From positions 1 through 37,995 of the forward strand of contig CBFGTJ010000007.1 in NCBI GenBank assembly GCA_965651815.1: DNA of 37,995 bases, given 5' to 3'. The notes below the pieces were generated by a model, which was given only the letters and a program-made list of their open reading frames with translations, ran no database searches and was not told the origin of the DNA. A program made the position numbers and the translations under genes. Source of the stretch: CBFGTJ01 sp965651815 (GTDB taxonomy: Bacteria; Actinomycetota; Acidimicrobiia; Acidimicrobiales; Microtrichaceae). The number at the start of each line of letters is the position of its first letter. Position 1 is the first letter of the stretch. Shown piece by piece: positions 1 to 7,570 of this stretch.

Positions 1-323
1 CGGGTCCGCCGGGAGCGCCCAACGGTCCGTCGACACCGCCCGAGGGCCCGCCGGCACCGCCCACCAACGGGGACCCGACCCCGCCCGCTGACGGTCCGCC
101 GGCACCGCCCACCAACGGGGACCCGACCCCGCCCGCCGATGGTCCGCCGGCACCGCCCACCAACGGGGATCCCACCCCGCCCGCCGACGGTCCGCCGGCA
201 CCGCCCACGGGTGGCCCGCCGGCCGCGCCCACCGATGGTCCGCCGGCACCGCCCACGGGTGGCCCGCCGGCCGCGCCCACCGACGGTGAGCCGGCACCGC
301 TGGAGGGCGCGGCGACCAGCTGA
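1..323 (+). CDS. C-terminal tail of a truncated protein, Pro-rich 16-residue repeats (5' end outside window)
   Basis: The open frame enters from the left edge (first full codon at base 3) and ends at TGA 321-323. What is visible is almost only Gly, Pro, Ala, Thr, Asp and Asn. It is a 16-residue unit of the type GPPAPPTNGDPTPPAD, repeated in register from base 45 to 284. The last two units change to GPPAPPTGGPPAAPTD, and the tail ends in LEGAATS. Such tails are usually disordered linkers or wall-spanning stretches of actinobacterial envelope or secreted proteins. The functional domain lies outside the window, so no function is assigned. The reading frame is well supported because the 48-bp period keeps it open and the variants are mostly third-base changes. 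Confidence 0.6.
   Translation, partial: GPPGAPNGPSTPPEGPPAPPTNGDPTPPADGPPAPPTNGDPTPPADGPPAPPTNGDPTPPADGPPAPPTGGPPAAPTDGPPAPPTGGPPAAPTDGEPAPLEGAATS
45..284 (+). repeat. 48-bp imperfect tandem repeat, five units, coding
   Basis: Units start at 45, 93, 141, 189 and 237, each beginning GGNCCGCCGGCACCGCCCAC. The first three are nearly identical over 48 bp. The last two share a changed second half. The period is a multiple of three and gives a 16-residue protein repeat. Confidence 0.85.
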
Positions 324-352
324 GCCTCCGCAACGGTCCCCCCCAGCCGGTC

Positions 353-417
353 GGGGGCACCCGGAGACCTCCCCAGGTCGGCGGGTGCCCCCATCGGCGC
401 GCCGGGGGTGCCCCCGG
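353..417. terminator. two adjacent GC-rich hairpins downstream of the truncated gene
   Basis: First hairpin: GGGGGCACCC (353-362) pairs with GGGTGCCCCC (383-392) and contains a smaller inverted repeat, GACCT/AGGTC (366-370 and 375-379). Second hairpin: CCGGGGG (402-408) pairs with CCCCCGG (411-417). There is no T run, so this is a terminator-like structure by position and stem strength only. Confidence 0.4.
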
Positions 418-459
418 TGACCCACCGCGCCGGGACCGGCGTGTGGTAGCGATGTCCGC

Positions 460-1302
460 ATGTCGGCGCGCCCCCAACGGTTCCAGGACAAGGTCGTGTT
501 CATCACCGGGGTCGCGCGCGGGCAGGGCCGCGAGCACGCGGTGCGCTTCGCCGCCGAGGGCGCACGCATCATCGGCGTCGACCGGTGCGAGGACCTGCCC
601 CACACCCCGTACCCGTTGGCGTCCGAGGAGGACCTGGCCGAGACGGTCCGGCAGGTCGAGGCCGCGGGCGGTGCGATGCACGCGGCGGTGGCCGACGTGC
701 GCGACCTGCCCGCCCTCCGGCAGGCGGTGCGCGACGGCATCGACCGGTTCGGGCGGCTCGACGTGATCTGCGCGAACGCGGGCGTCTACTCGCCGGGGCC
801 GGTGCAGTGGCTGACCTCCGAGGCTTGGGCCGAGACGATCGAGACCAACCTCACCGGCGTGTTCAACGCGGTGCGCGCGGGGCTGCGCCGCATGATCGAG
901 CAGGACGAGGGCGGAGCGATCGTGATCACCTCGTCGACGGCTGGGGTGCGGGGCATGTACGGGTCGCCCGCGTACAACGCCTCCAAGCACGGGGTCGTCG
1001 GGTTCATGCGCTCGCTCGCCCTCGAGGTGGCCCCGCACCGCATCAGGGTCAACACCGTGCACCCCACCTCCGTGTCGACGCCGATGATCCTCAACGACGT
1101 GTTCCCGCGGCTCGTCCGTCCCGACGTCGAGGACCCCACCGAGGAGCACGCGGCGGAGTTCCTCGTGACGCAGCAGGCGCTGGAGGTCCCGTGGGTCACG
1201 CCCGGCGACGTCTCCGACGCGGTGCTCTGGCTGTGCTCGGACGAGGCCCGCTACGTCACCGGCGCGACCCTCCCGGTCGATGCCGGTGCGCTGCTGAAGT
1301 AG
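460..1302 (+). CDS. mycofactocin-type short-chain dehydrogenase/reductase
   Basis: A 280-residue classical-type SDR that oxidises or reduces an alcohol/carbonyl pair with a nicotinamide cofactor. Visible motifs are the cofactor-binding TGVARGQG (16-23), the NAG motif at 106-108, a catalytic Ser at about 159, and YxxxK as Tyr172/Lys176. The insert after beta-2 (about residues 44-68, LPHTPYPLASEEDL) and the HPTSVSTPM stretch (201-209) are typical of the subfamily described as mycofactocin-coupled, in which the NAD is thought not to exchange freely and electrons pass to mycofactocin. No mycofactocin biosynthesis gene is in the window, so the coupling is family-based inference. The ribosome site is weak. 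The next gene starts 13 bp downstream, so the two may be co-transcribed. Substrate unknown. Confidence 0.9.
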   Translation: MSARPQRFQDKVVFITGVARGQGREHAVRFAAEGARIIGVDRCEDLPHTPYPLASEEDLAETVRQVEAAGGAMHAAVADVRDLPALRQAVRDGIDRFGRLDVICANAGVYSPGPVQWLTSEAWAETIETNLTGVFNAVRAGLRRMIEQDEGGAIVITSSTAGVRGMYGSPAYNASKHGVVGFMRSLALEVAPHRIRVNTVHPTSVSTPMILNDVFPRLVRPDVEDPTEEHAAEFLVTQQALEVPWVTPGDVSDAVLWLCSDEARYVTGATLPVDAGALLK

Positions 1303-1315
1303 CCGGCGGCCCGCC

Positions 1316-2107
1316 GTGCCCGAGGGCGACACGATCCACCGGGTGGCGGCGAGGCTCCGCCCGGCGCTGGCCGGTGCCCGGCTCGTCCGCTTCGAGGCGC
1401 CACGCCTGGTCGGCGCGCGGCCGCGTCCGGGGGAGACGGTCGAGGCGGTGGAGGCCGCCGGCAAGCACCTGCTCATCCGGTTCTCGGGCGGGCTCACCCT
1501 CGAGACCCACCTGCGCATGACCGGGTCGTGGCACCTGTACCGCACCGGTGAGCGGTGGCGTCGGCCGGTGCACCTGCTGCGGTGCCTCGTCGAGGTCGAG
1601 GGTTGGCAGGCCGCGTGCTTCTCGGCTCCGGTCGTGCGGACCTTCCCGACCGCCGCCACCGGCACGGTCGACGACCCGACCGCCCACCTCGGACCGGACC
1701 TGTGCGTCGACCACCCGGACCCGGACGGGGTGGTCCGCACCGTGCTCGACCGGCTCGCCGCGCTCGACCCGTCGACGCAGCTCGGCGAGGCGCTGCTCGA
1801 CCAGCGCGTCGCAGCGGGTGTCGGCAACGTCTACAAGTCCGAGGTCTGCTGGCACGAGCGGGTCGACCCGTTCGTCCCGCTCGGACGCGTCGACGAGGCG
1901 ACCCGCGAGCGGCTCGTCCGCACCGCCGCGCGGCTGCTCCGAGCGAACCTCGGCCCCGGTCGCCGGCGGACGGTCGCCGAGGGCCTCGCCGTCTACGGGC
2001 GGCGCGGGTCCCCCTGCCGCCGCTGCGGCACCAGGATCTCGAGCGACGTCCGCGGCGAGTTGGCCCGGGTCACCTACTGGTGCCCCACCTGCCAACACCC
2101 CGCCTGA
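1316..2107 (+). CDS. nei: Fpg/Nei family DNA glycosylase/AP lyase (endonuclease VIII type)
   Basis: Base-excision repair enzyme of 263 residues that removes oxidised bases and cleaves the abasic site. The GTG start gives the N-terminus (M)PEGDTIHR. Pro2 is the catalytic nucleophile and Glu3 the proton donor, and the PEGDT(I/L)H form is typical of endonuclease VIII rather than Fpg. Lys50 in AGKHLL is the conserved beta-turn lysine. The helix-two-turn-helix lies at about 158-180 with GNVYKSE. The zinc finger has Cys234, Cys237, Cys256 and Cys259, with Arg251 in the ARVTYWC hairpin. All key residues are present, so it should be active. Start choice is fixed by the need for Pro2. Fpg, Nei and actinobacterial Nei2 cannot be separated further here; substrate range is inference. 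Confidence 0.93.
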   Translation: MPEGDTIHRVAARLRPALAGARLVRFEAPRLVGARPRPGETVEAVEAAGKHLLIRFSGGLTLETHLRMTGSWHLYRTGERWRRPVHLLRCLVEVEGWQAACFSAPVVRTFPTAATGTVDDPTAHLGPDLCVDHPDPDGVVRTVLDRLAALDPSTQLGEALLDQRVAAGVGNVYKSEVCWHERVDPFVPLGRVDEATRERLVRTAARLLRANLGPGRRRTVAEGLAVYGRRGSPCRRCGTRISSDVRGELARVTYWCPTCQHPA

Positions 2108-2109
2108 CC

Positions 2110-2163
2110 CCGTTCTGTGTCCCGGAACTGAGGGTGGACCCTCACTTCCGGGACACAGAACGG
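2110..2163. repeat. 54-bp near-perfect palindrome between convergent genes (REP-like / bidirectional terminator)
   Basis: Arms 2110-2135 and 2138-2163 are complementary over 26 bp with one mismatch (C2128 against C2145) and a 2-base centre. It begins 3 bp after the nei stop and ends 10 bp before the stop of the opposing gene, the place expected for a bidirectional terminator. The sequence (core TTCTGTGTCCCGGAA) does not look like the flanking codons and has no second copy in this window. Confidence 0.8.
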
Positions 2164-2173
2164 GCGGGCGGGC

Positions 2174-3190
2174 TCAGGTGAGGGGCCAGTAGCCGGGCAC
2201 CGCCGTGGCGGGGGAGTCGAGGTACACCTTCGCCTCGGGGAGCCCGCCGAAGCGCCCGTGGCTCCAACGGATCTCCACGTGGCCCTCCACCCGACGCTCC
2301 TCGTCGGAGCAGCGCTCGGCCACCACCGCCGACCACCCGACCCGCGCCTGGCCGCCGGGCTGTGCCGCCACCTCGAACGACCGCAGGCGGAAGTGGCGGG
2401 TGAAGTCCCACGGCGTGCCGACCCGCAACCGCAGCGTGCCGCCCGCGGCGGTGCCGAGCACGAAGTACGGGGCGGGGGACAGGCGCAGGAGCCGCCACAG
2501 CATCGCCGCGCGGGCCCGTTCGCCGTCCAACCCCTCGAGCCAGCGCTGCGCCGACGCCGCGGCCGCGGCGGTGGCGAGGCGCTCGTAGCCGGCAGCGCAC
2601 TCCCGATCCCAGTCGCGGGGCACGGCACGGCGGAGCTCACGGCGCTGCGCGGCGGTCAGGGCGCCGACGGCCTCGGGCAGGTCGAGGTGTGGCGCGTGGT
2701 GCCGGCGGACGAGCTGGTACAGCTCCTGGTGCTCCGCGGGTGCGACCACGTCGAACCAGTCGACCGTCGAGCGGCGCACCTGCCCTCCGGCCAGGCAACG
2801 GTCGAACAGGACCTCGGGCGCGCTGTTGTGCAGCACCTTCGACAGGTACTTGCAGCTCACGAGGAAGACGTGGTCGACCCGCAGGTCTGCCGGCACGACG
2901 GTGTCGCCCGGGTCGCGGTGCCCGCCCGTCCACTCGACCAGCAGCGGCCGCCGGCCACGGAGGCCGTCGTCGGCGGCGAGGAAGGCGCGCCCGTTGTTCC
3001 ACGCGGCGAGGAAGTCCACCCGGTGCTCGCGGCGGTCGTACGCCTCCACGACCCGGTCCCAGGTCGCCGCGTCGACCTCGCGGAGCTCCGGCGGTGGACC
3101 GGCCGACAGCACCTCCTCGAGGTCCTCCCCGCCGAGCATCGCCAGGCCGGTCACGATCTCGGTGATCTCGGTACGGAGCGGAGGCACCAC
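2174..3190 (-). CDS. conserved-looking hypothetical protein, possible nuclease-like core
   Basis: Not recognised as a named family. Assuming the GTG at 3190, the protein has 338 residues; GTG at 3187 is equally possible, and the frame is open further upstream but runs over the divergent neighbour. There is no signal peptide or membrane segment. Residues 83-118 read LLVEWTGG, then GDTVVPADLRVDHVFLVSCKYLSK. That is an acidic residue followed by a hydrophobic strand ending in x-C-K, reminiscent of PD-(D/E)XK nucleases, with Ser112 where Asp or Glu is usual. The C-terminal half (about 227-325) is rich in aromatic and beta-type stretches. A role as a nuclease is speculation. The gene is convergent with nei and divergent from the NTF2-like gene. 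Coding is supported by normal codon bias and position. Confidence 0.65.
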   Translation of the reverse strand: MVPPLRTEITEIVTGLAMLGGEDLEEVLSAGPPPELREVDAATWDRVVEAYDRREHRVDFLAAWNNGRAFLAADDGLRGRRPLLVEWTGGHRDPGDTVVPADLRVDHVFLVSCKYLSKVLHNSAPEVLFDRCLAGGQVRRSTVDWFDVVAPAEHQELYQLVRRHHAPHLDLPEAVGALTAAQRRELRRAVPRDWDRECAAGYERLATAAAAASAQRWLEGLDGERARAAMLWRLLRLSPAPYFVLGTAAGGTLRLRVGTPWDFTRHFRLRSFEVAAQPGGQARVGWSAVVAERCSDEERRVEGHVEIRWSHGRFGGLPEAKVYLDSPATAVPGYWPLT

Positions 3191-3283
3191 CAGATGATGG
3201 CCCAGCGGGTCGGCGGCCCCGGCCTCGGTAGGCTGCGCGGCGGCCCGGCGCACGCCGGCGACCGCAGGACCGACAGGGGGACC

Positions 3284-3667
3284 ATGCTCACGACCGACGA
3301 GATCAAGAAGGTGGTCGAGACCTACGCGGCGGCCCACACCGCGGGCGACATCGACGGCCTGATGGCGCTGTTCTCGCCCGACGCGACCGTCGCCGACCCG
3401 GTCGACCAGCCCGAGATGCGCGGCGCCGAGGCGGTCCGCGACTTCTTCGCGACGACCCACGCGAACGTCGACTCGCTCGAGCTGCAGATCACCGGCCCGA
3501 TCCGCGCGGTCGGCCGCTGGGCCGCCGTCCCGCTCCGTGCGGTCACCACGGCCAGCGGCGGGCGCTTCGCGGTCGACATCATCGACGTGTTCACCTTCGG
3601 TGACGATGGGAAGATCACCGACATGCGCGCGTACTGGACCGGGTCGGACGTCGCCTCGCTCGACTGA
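3284..3667 (+). CDS. NTF2-like / steroid delta-isomerase-like (SnoaL fold) protein
   Basis: A 127-residue cone-shaped NTF2-fold protein. It starts at ATG behind a good ribosome site (AGGGGG, 5 bp before). The pattern follows ketosteroid isomerases: Tyr14 in helix 1, Asp38 in the VADPVD turn, and Asp98/Asp101 in the DIIDVFTF strand, matching the usual Tyr14/Asp38/Asp99 positions. This makes an isomerase or a related small hydrophobic-ligand enzyme plausible, but the fold is used for many unrelated reactions and no steroid genes are near. The length is standard for the family. It reads in the same direction as the next gene, 15 bp away, and divergently from the unknown gene upstream. Confidence 0.82.
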   Translation: MLTTDEIKKVVETYAAAHTAGDIDGLMALFSPDATVADPVDQPEMRGAEAVRDFFATTHANVDSLELQITGPIRAVGRWAAVPLRAVTTASGGRFAVDIIDVFTFGDDGKITDMRAYWTGSDVASLD

Positions 3668-3682
3668 GCCGGGAGCGGTCAG

Positions 3683-4045
3683 GTGGGCTGGAGCGGGCTG
3701 ATCGTCGCCGCGGCGCTGTTCCTCGGGGGAGGGGTGGTGCTGTGGGTGTCGTGGGAGGGTTCGCAGGGGCGGCTGCGCCGCGGCCACCTGCTGGGCGTGC
3801 GCCTGCACTCGACCCTCGCGAGCGACGCCGCGTGGCACGCCGCCCACCGCGCGGCGGCGGGTCCGCTGGGCGTCGGCGCCGGCGTCGTGCTCGCCGCGGG
3901 TCTGGCGGTGCTCGCGGTCGGCGTCGACGACGTGGTCGGGCAGGTCGTCACCATCGTGGGCGTCGCCGGGCTGCTCGTCGGGGTCGTCACCGGCTGCCGC
4001 GCCGCGGCGCGCGCCGCGCGCGCCGTGGAGGCCGGCGACGCCTGA
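3683..4045 (+). CDS. small SdpI-like three-helix membrane protein
   Basis: A 120-residue integral membrane protein with three predicted helices (about 3-24, 58-78 and 84-106). Between helices 1 and 2 lies the stretch GVRLHSTLASDAAWHAAHRAA (about 38-58), the signature of the SdpI family (G-x-R-x-x-x-T-x-x-S-D-x-A-W-x-x-A-H). SdpI of Bacillus is an immunity and signalling membrane protein; most actinobacterial members have no known role. Start is GTG with GGGAG eight bases upstream. It probably shares a transcript with the NTF2-like gene and converges on the ABC permease, 24 bp away. Confidence 0.75.
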   Translation: MGWSGLIVAAALFLGGGVVLWVSWEGSQGRLRRGHLLGVRLHSTLASDAAWHAAHRAAAGPLGVGAGVVLAAGLAVLAVGVDDVVGQVVTIVGVAGLLVGVVTGCRAAARAARAVEAGDA

Positions 4046-4069
4046 CCAGGCTCCGGCCGCGACGCGGGC

Positions 4070-6727
4070 TCAGACCGAGGCGATGGCGTCGAGCACGTCG
4101 AGCTTCGCCGCCCGGCGCGCCGGCAGCACCGCGGCGAGGACCCCCGCGATCGCGGCCACGACGGTGATCACGACGAGCTGGCCGTACGGCAGCGCGTAGC
4201 GGAACAGACCGGGGTCCTCCGCGGCGATGACGACCGACAGCGCGATCGAGAACACGATGCCGATCACCAGCCCCATGAGGGTGCCGAAGACGGCGATGAT
4301 GGTCGACTCGCCCATGATCGTGCGCCGCAGCTGCCGGCGCGACATGCCCACGGCGCGCAGCAGCCCCAGCTCCCTGGTGCGCTCCAGCACCGACAACGTC
4401 AGCGTGTTCGCGATCCCGATGAGGGCGATGACCACGGCGAGGCCGAGCAGCCCGTAGATGACCGCGAGGATCGTGTCGAGCGGCCCGGTCTGCGCCTCCG
4501 CGTACTCCTCGAGGTCCTGGACCTGGACGCTCGGCGACCCGGCGACGATGTCCTCGAGCTGGCTCCGGAGCTCCGCGAGCTCGGCATCGGTCGCCCGGTC
4601 GTCGGCCTGGATGTACACGGCCACGTCGAAGTCGAAGAAGGGCAGCCCGTTGCGCTGCAGCGTCTCGGCGGGGACCAGGTAGCTGCCCTGGCCCGCGTCC
4701 TCCTCGAAGGTGAGGACCAGCTCCAGCTCCTGCTCCCCGGTGGCGGCGAAGTACACCGGGATGCGGTCGCCGATCTCCCAGCCGCGCTCCTCGGCCACCG
4801 CCGCCCGCGTCGCGATCGTGTCCGGCCCCATGTCCTCGGGCGACCCGGTGAGCTCGCCGCTGTCGATCACCTCGAAGAAGGTCGCCGGGTCGATGCCCAG
4901 GGCGAAGTCGTCCTGGCCCTCCGGTGCCTCGTCCGGTGCCCCCGCGGGGAGGTTGGTCGGCTCCTCCGCCGGCCGTTCGGCCGCCTTCTGCTTGCCGAAC
5001 TCGTCGAGCAGGCGGAAGAACGAGAACCGGACCGCGCTCGTGAGCTCGACGTTCGGCAGCTCACGGATCTGCTCCTCCGCGCCCTTCGGCACGCCGACGC
5101 TGAACGAGGTGACGTCCGCGGCGACGACGAAGTCCGCGTCGAAGCGCTCGTTCACCGCGGCGTCCACGCTGGTCTTCACCGAGTTGGCCACCACCGCGAT
5201 CAGCGTCACGAGCGTGACGCCGATCGTCAGCGCGGCGGCCGTCGCGGCGGTGCGCTTCGGGTTGCGCGCCGCGTTCTCGCCGGCGAGGCGCGAGGTCACC
5301 CGGCCCCGGCGGCCGAAGGGACGTGCGAGGAACCGGCTGACCGGCGACGCGATGAGCGGGCCGAGGACGACCGCCACCGCGATGAGGACCAGCGCCGCTC
5401 CCGCCCCGAACTCGGCGAGCGGGTTGGGCCCCGTGTCGGTCACCCCGAGGGTGAAGAGGGCGATCCCGACGACGAGGAAGATCGTCCCCCACACCAGCCG
5501 GGCCCGTGACACGCGGGAGCGGTCGATCGACACCTCCGACATCGCCGCCACGGGCGGCACCTTGGAGGACCGCCACGCGGGCACGACCGCGGACAGGACC
5601 GTGACGCCGACGCCGACGACGAGCGCGGTGACGATCGCGGCGGCCGGCAGCGACGGCACGCCCGGCTCGACGGTGAACAGCCGCCCGACGGCCGCCTTGA
5701 GGCCCGTGGCCAGCACGACGCCGAGGGCGAGGCCGAGCAGTGAGGCGATGAGCCCGACGAGGGCCGCCTCGAGGATCGTCGCGACGAGCACCTGGCGGCG
5801 CCCGGCGCCGATCGCGCGCAGCAGCGCCGTCTCGCGGGTGCGCTGGGCGACGAGGATCGAGAACGTGTTGTAGATGATGAACGCGGCGACGAAGAGGGCG
5901 ATGTAGCCGAACACCGAGACGAACGTCGACAGGACGTTCACGAACTGCGCGATCGCCTCGGAGCTCTCCTCGGTGAACGCCGTGCCGGTCACGGTCTGGA
6001 GCTGCGGGAGCGCCTCGCCGAGGCGTTCGGCGAGCTCGTCGTCGCCCACCCCGTCCTCGGCGGCCGCCGCGATGAAGTTGAACTGGTCCGGCATCTGCGC
6101 GAGCCGCTGGGCCACGGGCGTGACGAACACGAGCACGCGCGCCCCGCTCGAGCGGCTGCCGTCCTCGCCGAGGCCCATCAACCCCACCAGCTCGAAGGTC
6201 TCGGGCCCCTCGGGTGCGCTCACCGTGACGGTGTCGCCGACCTCGTACCCGCCGGACTCGGCGGTGGCGAAGTCGAGCGCCACCTCGTCCTCGGTGCGCG
6301 GCTCGCGGCCCTCGGTCAGCACGCCGGGCTGGAGGCGCTCGTCGTCGAGCCAGTTGTAGACGAGGGTCGGTGGGCCGAAGTTGGAGCCGACCACCTTGCC
6401 GTCGCTGCCGATGAGCTGGACGCTCGGTGCCTCCACGACCCCGCGCGCGACGCGCACCCCGTCGACCTCGGCGACGCGCTCCACCGCGTTCGCCGCGACC
6501 GGTGCGCGCACCTCCTGCCCGAAGCCGAGGTCCTGGACCTCGGGGGAGCGCACCACGGCGTCCATCCCCTCGTACACGTCGGAGATGAGCGAGTCGATCG
6601 AGTCCTCGAGGACCGTCGACAGCACCCTGGTGCCGGTCAGGAACGCGATGCCGAGCACCACCGCGAGCCCGGTGGTGACGAGGCGGCGCTTGCGCGCCAT
6701 CAGGTCCTTCAGGGCGACCTGGAACAT
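4070..6727 (-). CDS. ABC transporter permease, double FtsX/MacB-type
   Basis: An 885-residue permease of the type VII (MacB/LolC-like) ABC family. An N-terminal membrane helix (about 17-35) leads to a MacB-type periplasmic core-like domain. An FtsX domain with three helices follows (about 270-390, containing QRTRETALLRAIGAGRRQ). A linker pair of helices (about 410-460), a second core-like domain, and a second FtsX domain (about 755-870, with LERTRELGLLRAVGMSRRQ) complete it. Two FtsX copies on one chain allow a single polypeptide to form the whole membrane part. Such transporters move or extract lipids, lipoproteins or peptides, or work mechanically on the envelope; the substrate is not visible. 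It starts 7 bp after the ATPase stop, so the two form one operon. Confidence 0.92.
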   Translation of the reverse strand: MFQVALKDLMARKRRLVTTGLAVVLGIAFLTGTRVLSTVLEDSIDSLISDVYEGMDAVVRSPEVQDLGFGQEVRAPVAANAVERVAEVDGVRVARGVVEAPSVQLIGSDGKVVGSNFGPPTLVYNWLDDERLQPGVLTEGREPRTEDEVALDFATAESGGYEVGDTVTVSAPEGPETFELVGLMGLGEDGSRSSGARVLVFVTPVAQRLAQMPDQFNFIAAAAEDGVGDDELAERLGEALPQLQTVTGTAFTEESSEAIAQFVNVLSTFVSVFGYIALFVAAFIIYNTFSILVAQRTRETALLRAIGAGRRQVLVATILEAALVGLIASLLGLALGVVLATGLKAAVGRLFTVEPGVPSLPAAAIVTALVVGVGVTVLSAVVPAWRSSKVPPVAAMSEVSIDRSRVSRARLVWGTIFLVVGIALFTLGVTDTGPNPLAEFGAGAALVLIAVAVVLGPLIASPVSRFLARPFGRRGRVTSRLAGENAARNPKRTAATAAALTIGVTLVTLIAVVANSVKTSVDAAVNERFDADFVVAADVTSFSVGVPKGAEEQIRELPNVELTSAVRFSFFRLLDEFGKQKAAERPAEEPTNLPAGAPDEAPEGQDDFALGIDPATFFEVIDSGELTGSPEDMGPDTIATRAAVAEERGWEIGDRIPVYFAATGEQELELVLTFEEDAGQGSYLVPAETLQRNGLPFFDFDVAVYIQADDRATDAELAELRSQLEDIVAGSPSVQVQDLEEYAEAQTGPLDTILAVIYGLLGLAVVIALIGIANTLTLSVLERTRELGLLRAVGMSRRQLRRTIMGESTIIAVFGTLMGLVIGIVFSIALSVVIAAEDPGLFRYALPYGQLVVITVVAAIAGVLAAVLPARRAAKLDVLDAIASV

Positions 6728-6734
6728 GCCGGGC

Positions 6735-7493
6735 TCAGTCGCCGAGCTGCTTCATGAGATCGAGCACCCGCGGCGCGGTGGGGTCGATCATCTCGTCGCG
6801 GATCTGGCCGTCCGCGAGGAACACCACCCGGTCGGCGTGGGCGGCGGCGACGGGGTCGTGGGTGACCATGACGATCGTCTGGCCGAGGTCGGTCACGGCG
6901 TGGCGCATGAACTGCAGCAGGTCGGCCCCCGACCGGGAGTCGAGGTTGCCGGTCGGCTCGTCCGCGAAGACGATCTGCGGCCGGCTCGCCAGCGCTCGTG
7001 CGACCGCGACGCGCTGCTGCTGTCCGCCGGAGAGCTCGCTCGGGCGGTGGGACAGGCGGGGACGGAGCCCCACGGTGTCGATGACCAGGTCGACCCAGTC
7101 GGAGTCGGGCCGCCGACCCGCGAGGTCCATCGGCAGCGTGATGTTCTCCTCGGCGGTGAGCGTCGGGATGAGGTTGAAGGCCTGGAAGACGAAGCCGACC
7201 GAGTCACGCCGCAGCTCGGTGAGCTGGGACTCGCTCAGCGTGTCGAGGTACGTGTCGCCGATGAACACGCGCCCGCTGCTGAGCTGGTCGAGCCCGGCGA
7301 GGCAGTGCATCAGCGTGGACTTGCCCGAACCGGACGGGCCCATGATCGCGGTGAACCGGCTGCGCTCGAACGAGACGGTCACCCCGTCGAGGGCCCGGAT
7401 CTCGGTGTCGCCCTCTCCGTAGAGCTTGACCGCGTCGATCGCACCTGCGGCGGCGGTCTCCGTCGGCGTGGCTGCGGACGTCGTGGTGGTCAT
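6735..7493 (-). CDS. ABC transporter ATP-binding protein (MacB/LolD type)
   Basis: A 252-residue ATPase that powers the downstream permease. Walker A GPSGSGKST is at 52-60, Q-loop Gln104, signature LSGGQQQRVA at 154-163, Walker B IVFADE with catalytic Glu179, D-loop NLDSRSG and switch His212. FQAFNLIPTLTAEENI (103-118) and DEPTGNLD are typical of the MacB/LolD/FtsE group. The ATG start has a clear ribosome site (GAGGGGAG, about 4 bp before). The first about 18 residues (TTTTSAATPTETAAAG) are low-complexity, as is common in GC-rich actinobacteria. A longer open frame upstream is ignored because the ribosome site fixes this start. Confidence 0.94.
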   Translation of the reverse strand: MTTTTSAATPTETAAAGAIDAVKLYGEGDTEIRALDGVTVSFERSRFTAIMGPSGSGKSTLMHCLAGLDQLSSGRVFIGDTYLDTLSESQLTELRRDSVGFVFQAFNLIPTLTAEENITLPMDLAGRRPDSDWVDLVIDTVGLRPRLSHRPSELSGGQQQRVAVARALASRPQIVFADEPTGNLDSRSGADLLQFMRHAVTDLGQTIVMVTHDPVAAAHADRVVFLADGQIRDEMIDPTAPRVLDLMKQLGD

Positions 7494-7529
7494 CGTCTCC
7501 CCTCGGCGCGGCCCGCCACCGGCGGTTGG

Positions 7530-7546
7530 CGGTGCCGCCGGCACCG
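7530..7546 (-). terminator. weak hairpin between GT2 and ABC genes
   Basis: CGGTGCC (7530-7536) pairs with GGCACCG (7540-7546) over a 3-base loop in the 77-bp gap. There is no T run, so termination here is only possible, not shown. Confidence 0.25.
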
Positions 7547-7570
7547 ACCGAACCGGCACACACTACCGAC

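Noticed and set aside
45..284. The 48-bp repeats as a CRISPR array
   Set aside because: Units are contiguous without unique spacers and keep one reading frame.
2258..3667. Long plus-strand frame that ends with the NTF2-like gene
   Set aside because: Only the last 127 residues look like a protein; the rest is antisense to the unknown minus-strand gene. ATG 3284 with a good ribosome site is the real start.
5440..5454. TCACCC-CGA-GGGTGA inside the ABC permease gene, similar to the regulon palindrome
   Set aside because: The two half sites are 2 bp closer than in the five promoter copies, it lies deep in coding sequence with no gene start nearby, and its letters are explained by the protein.
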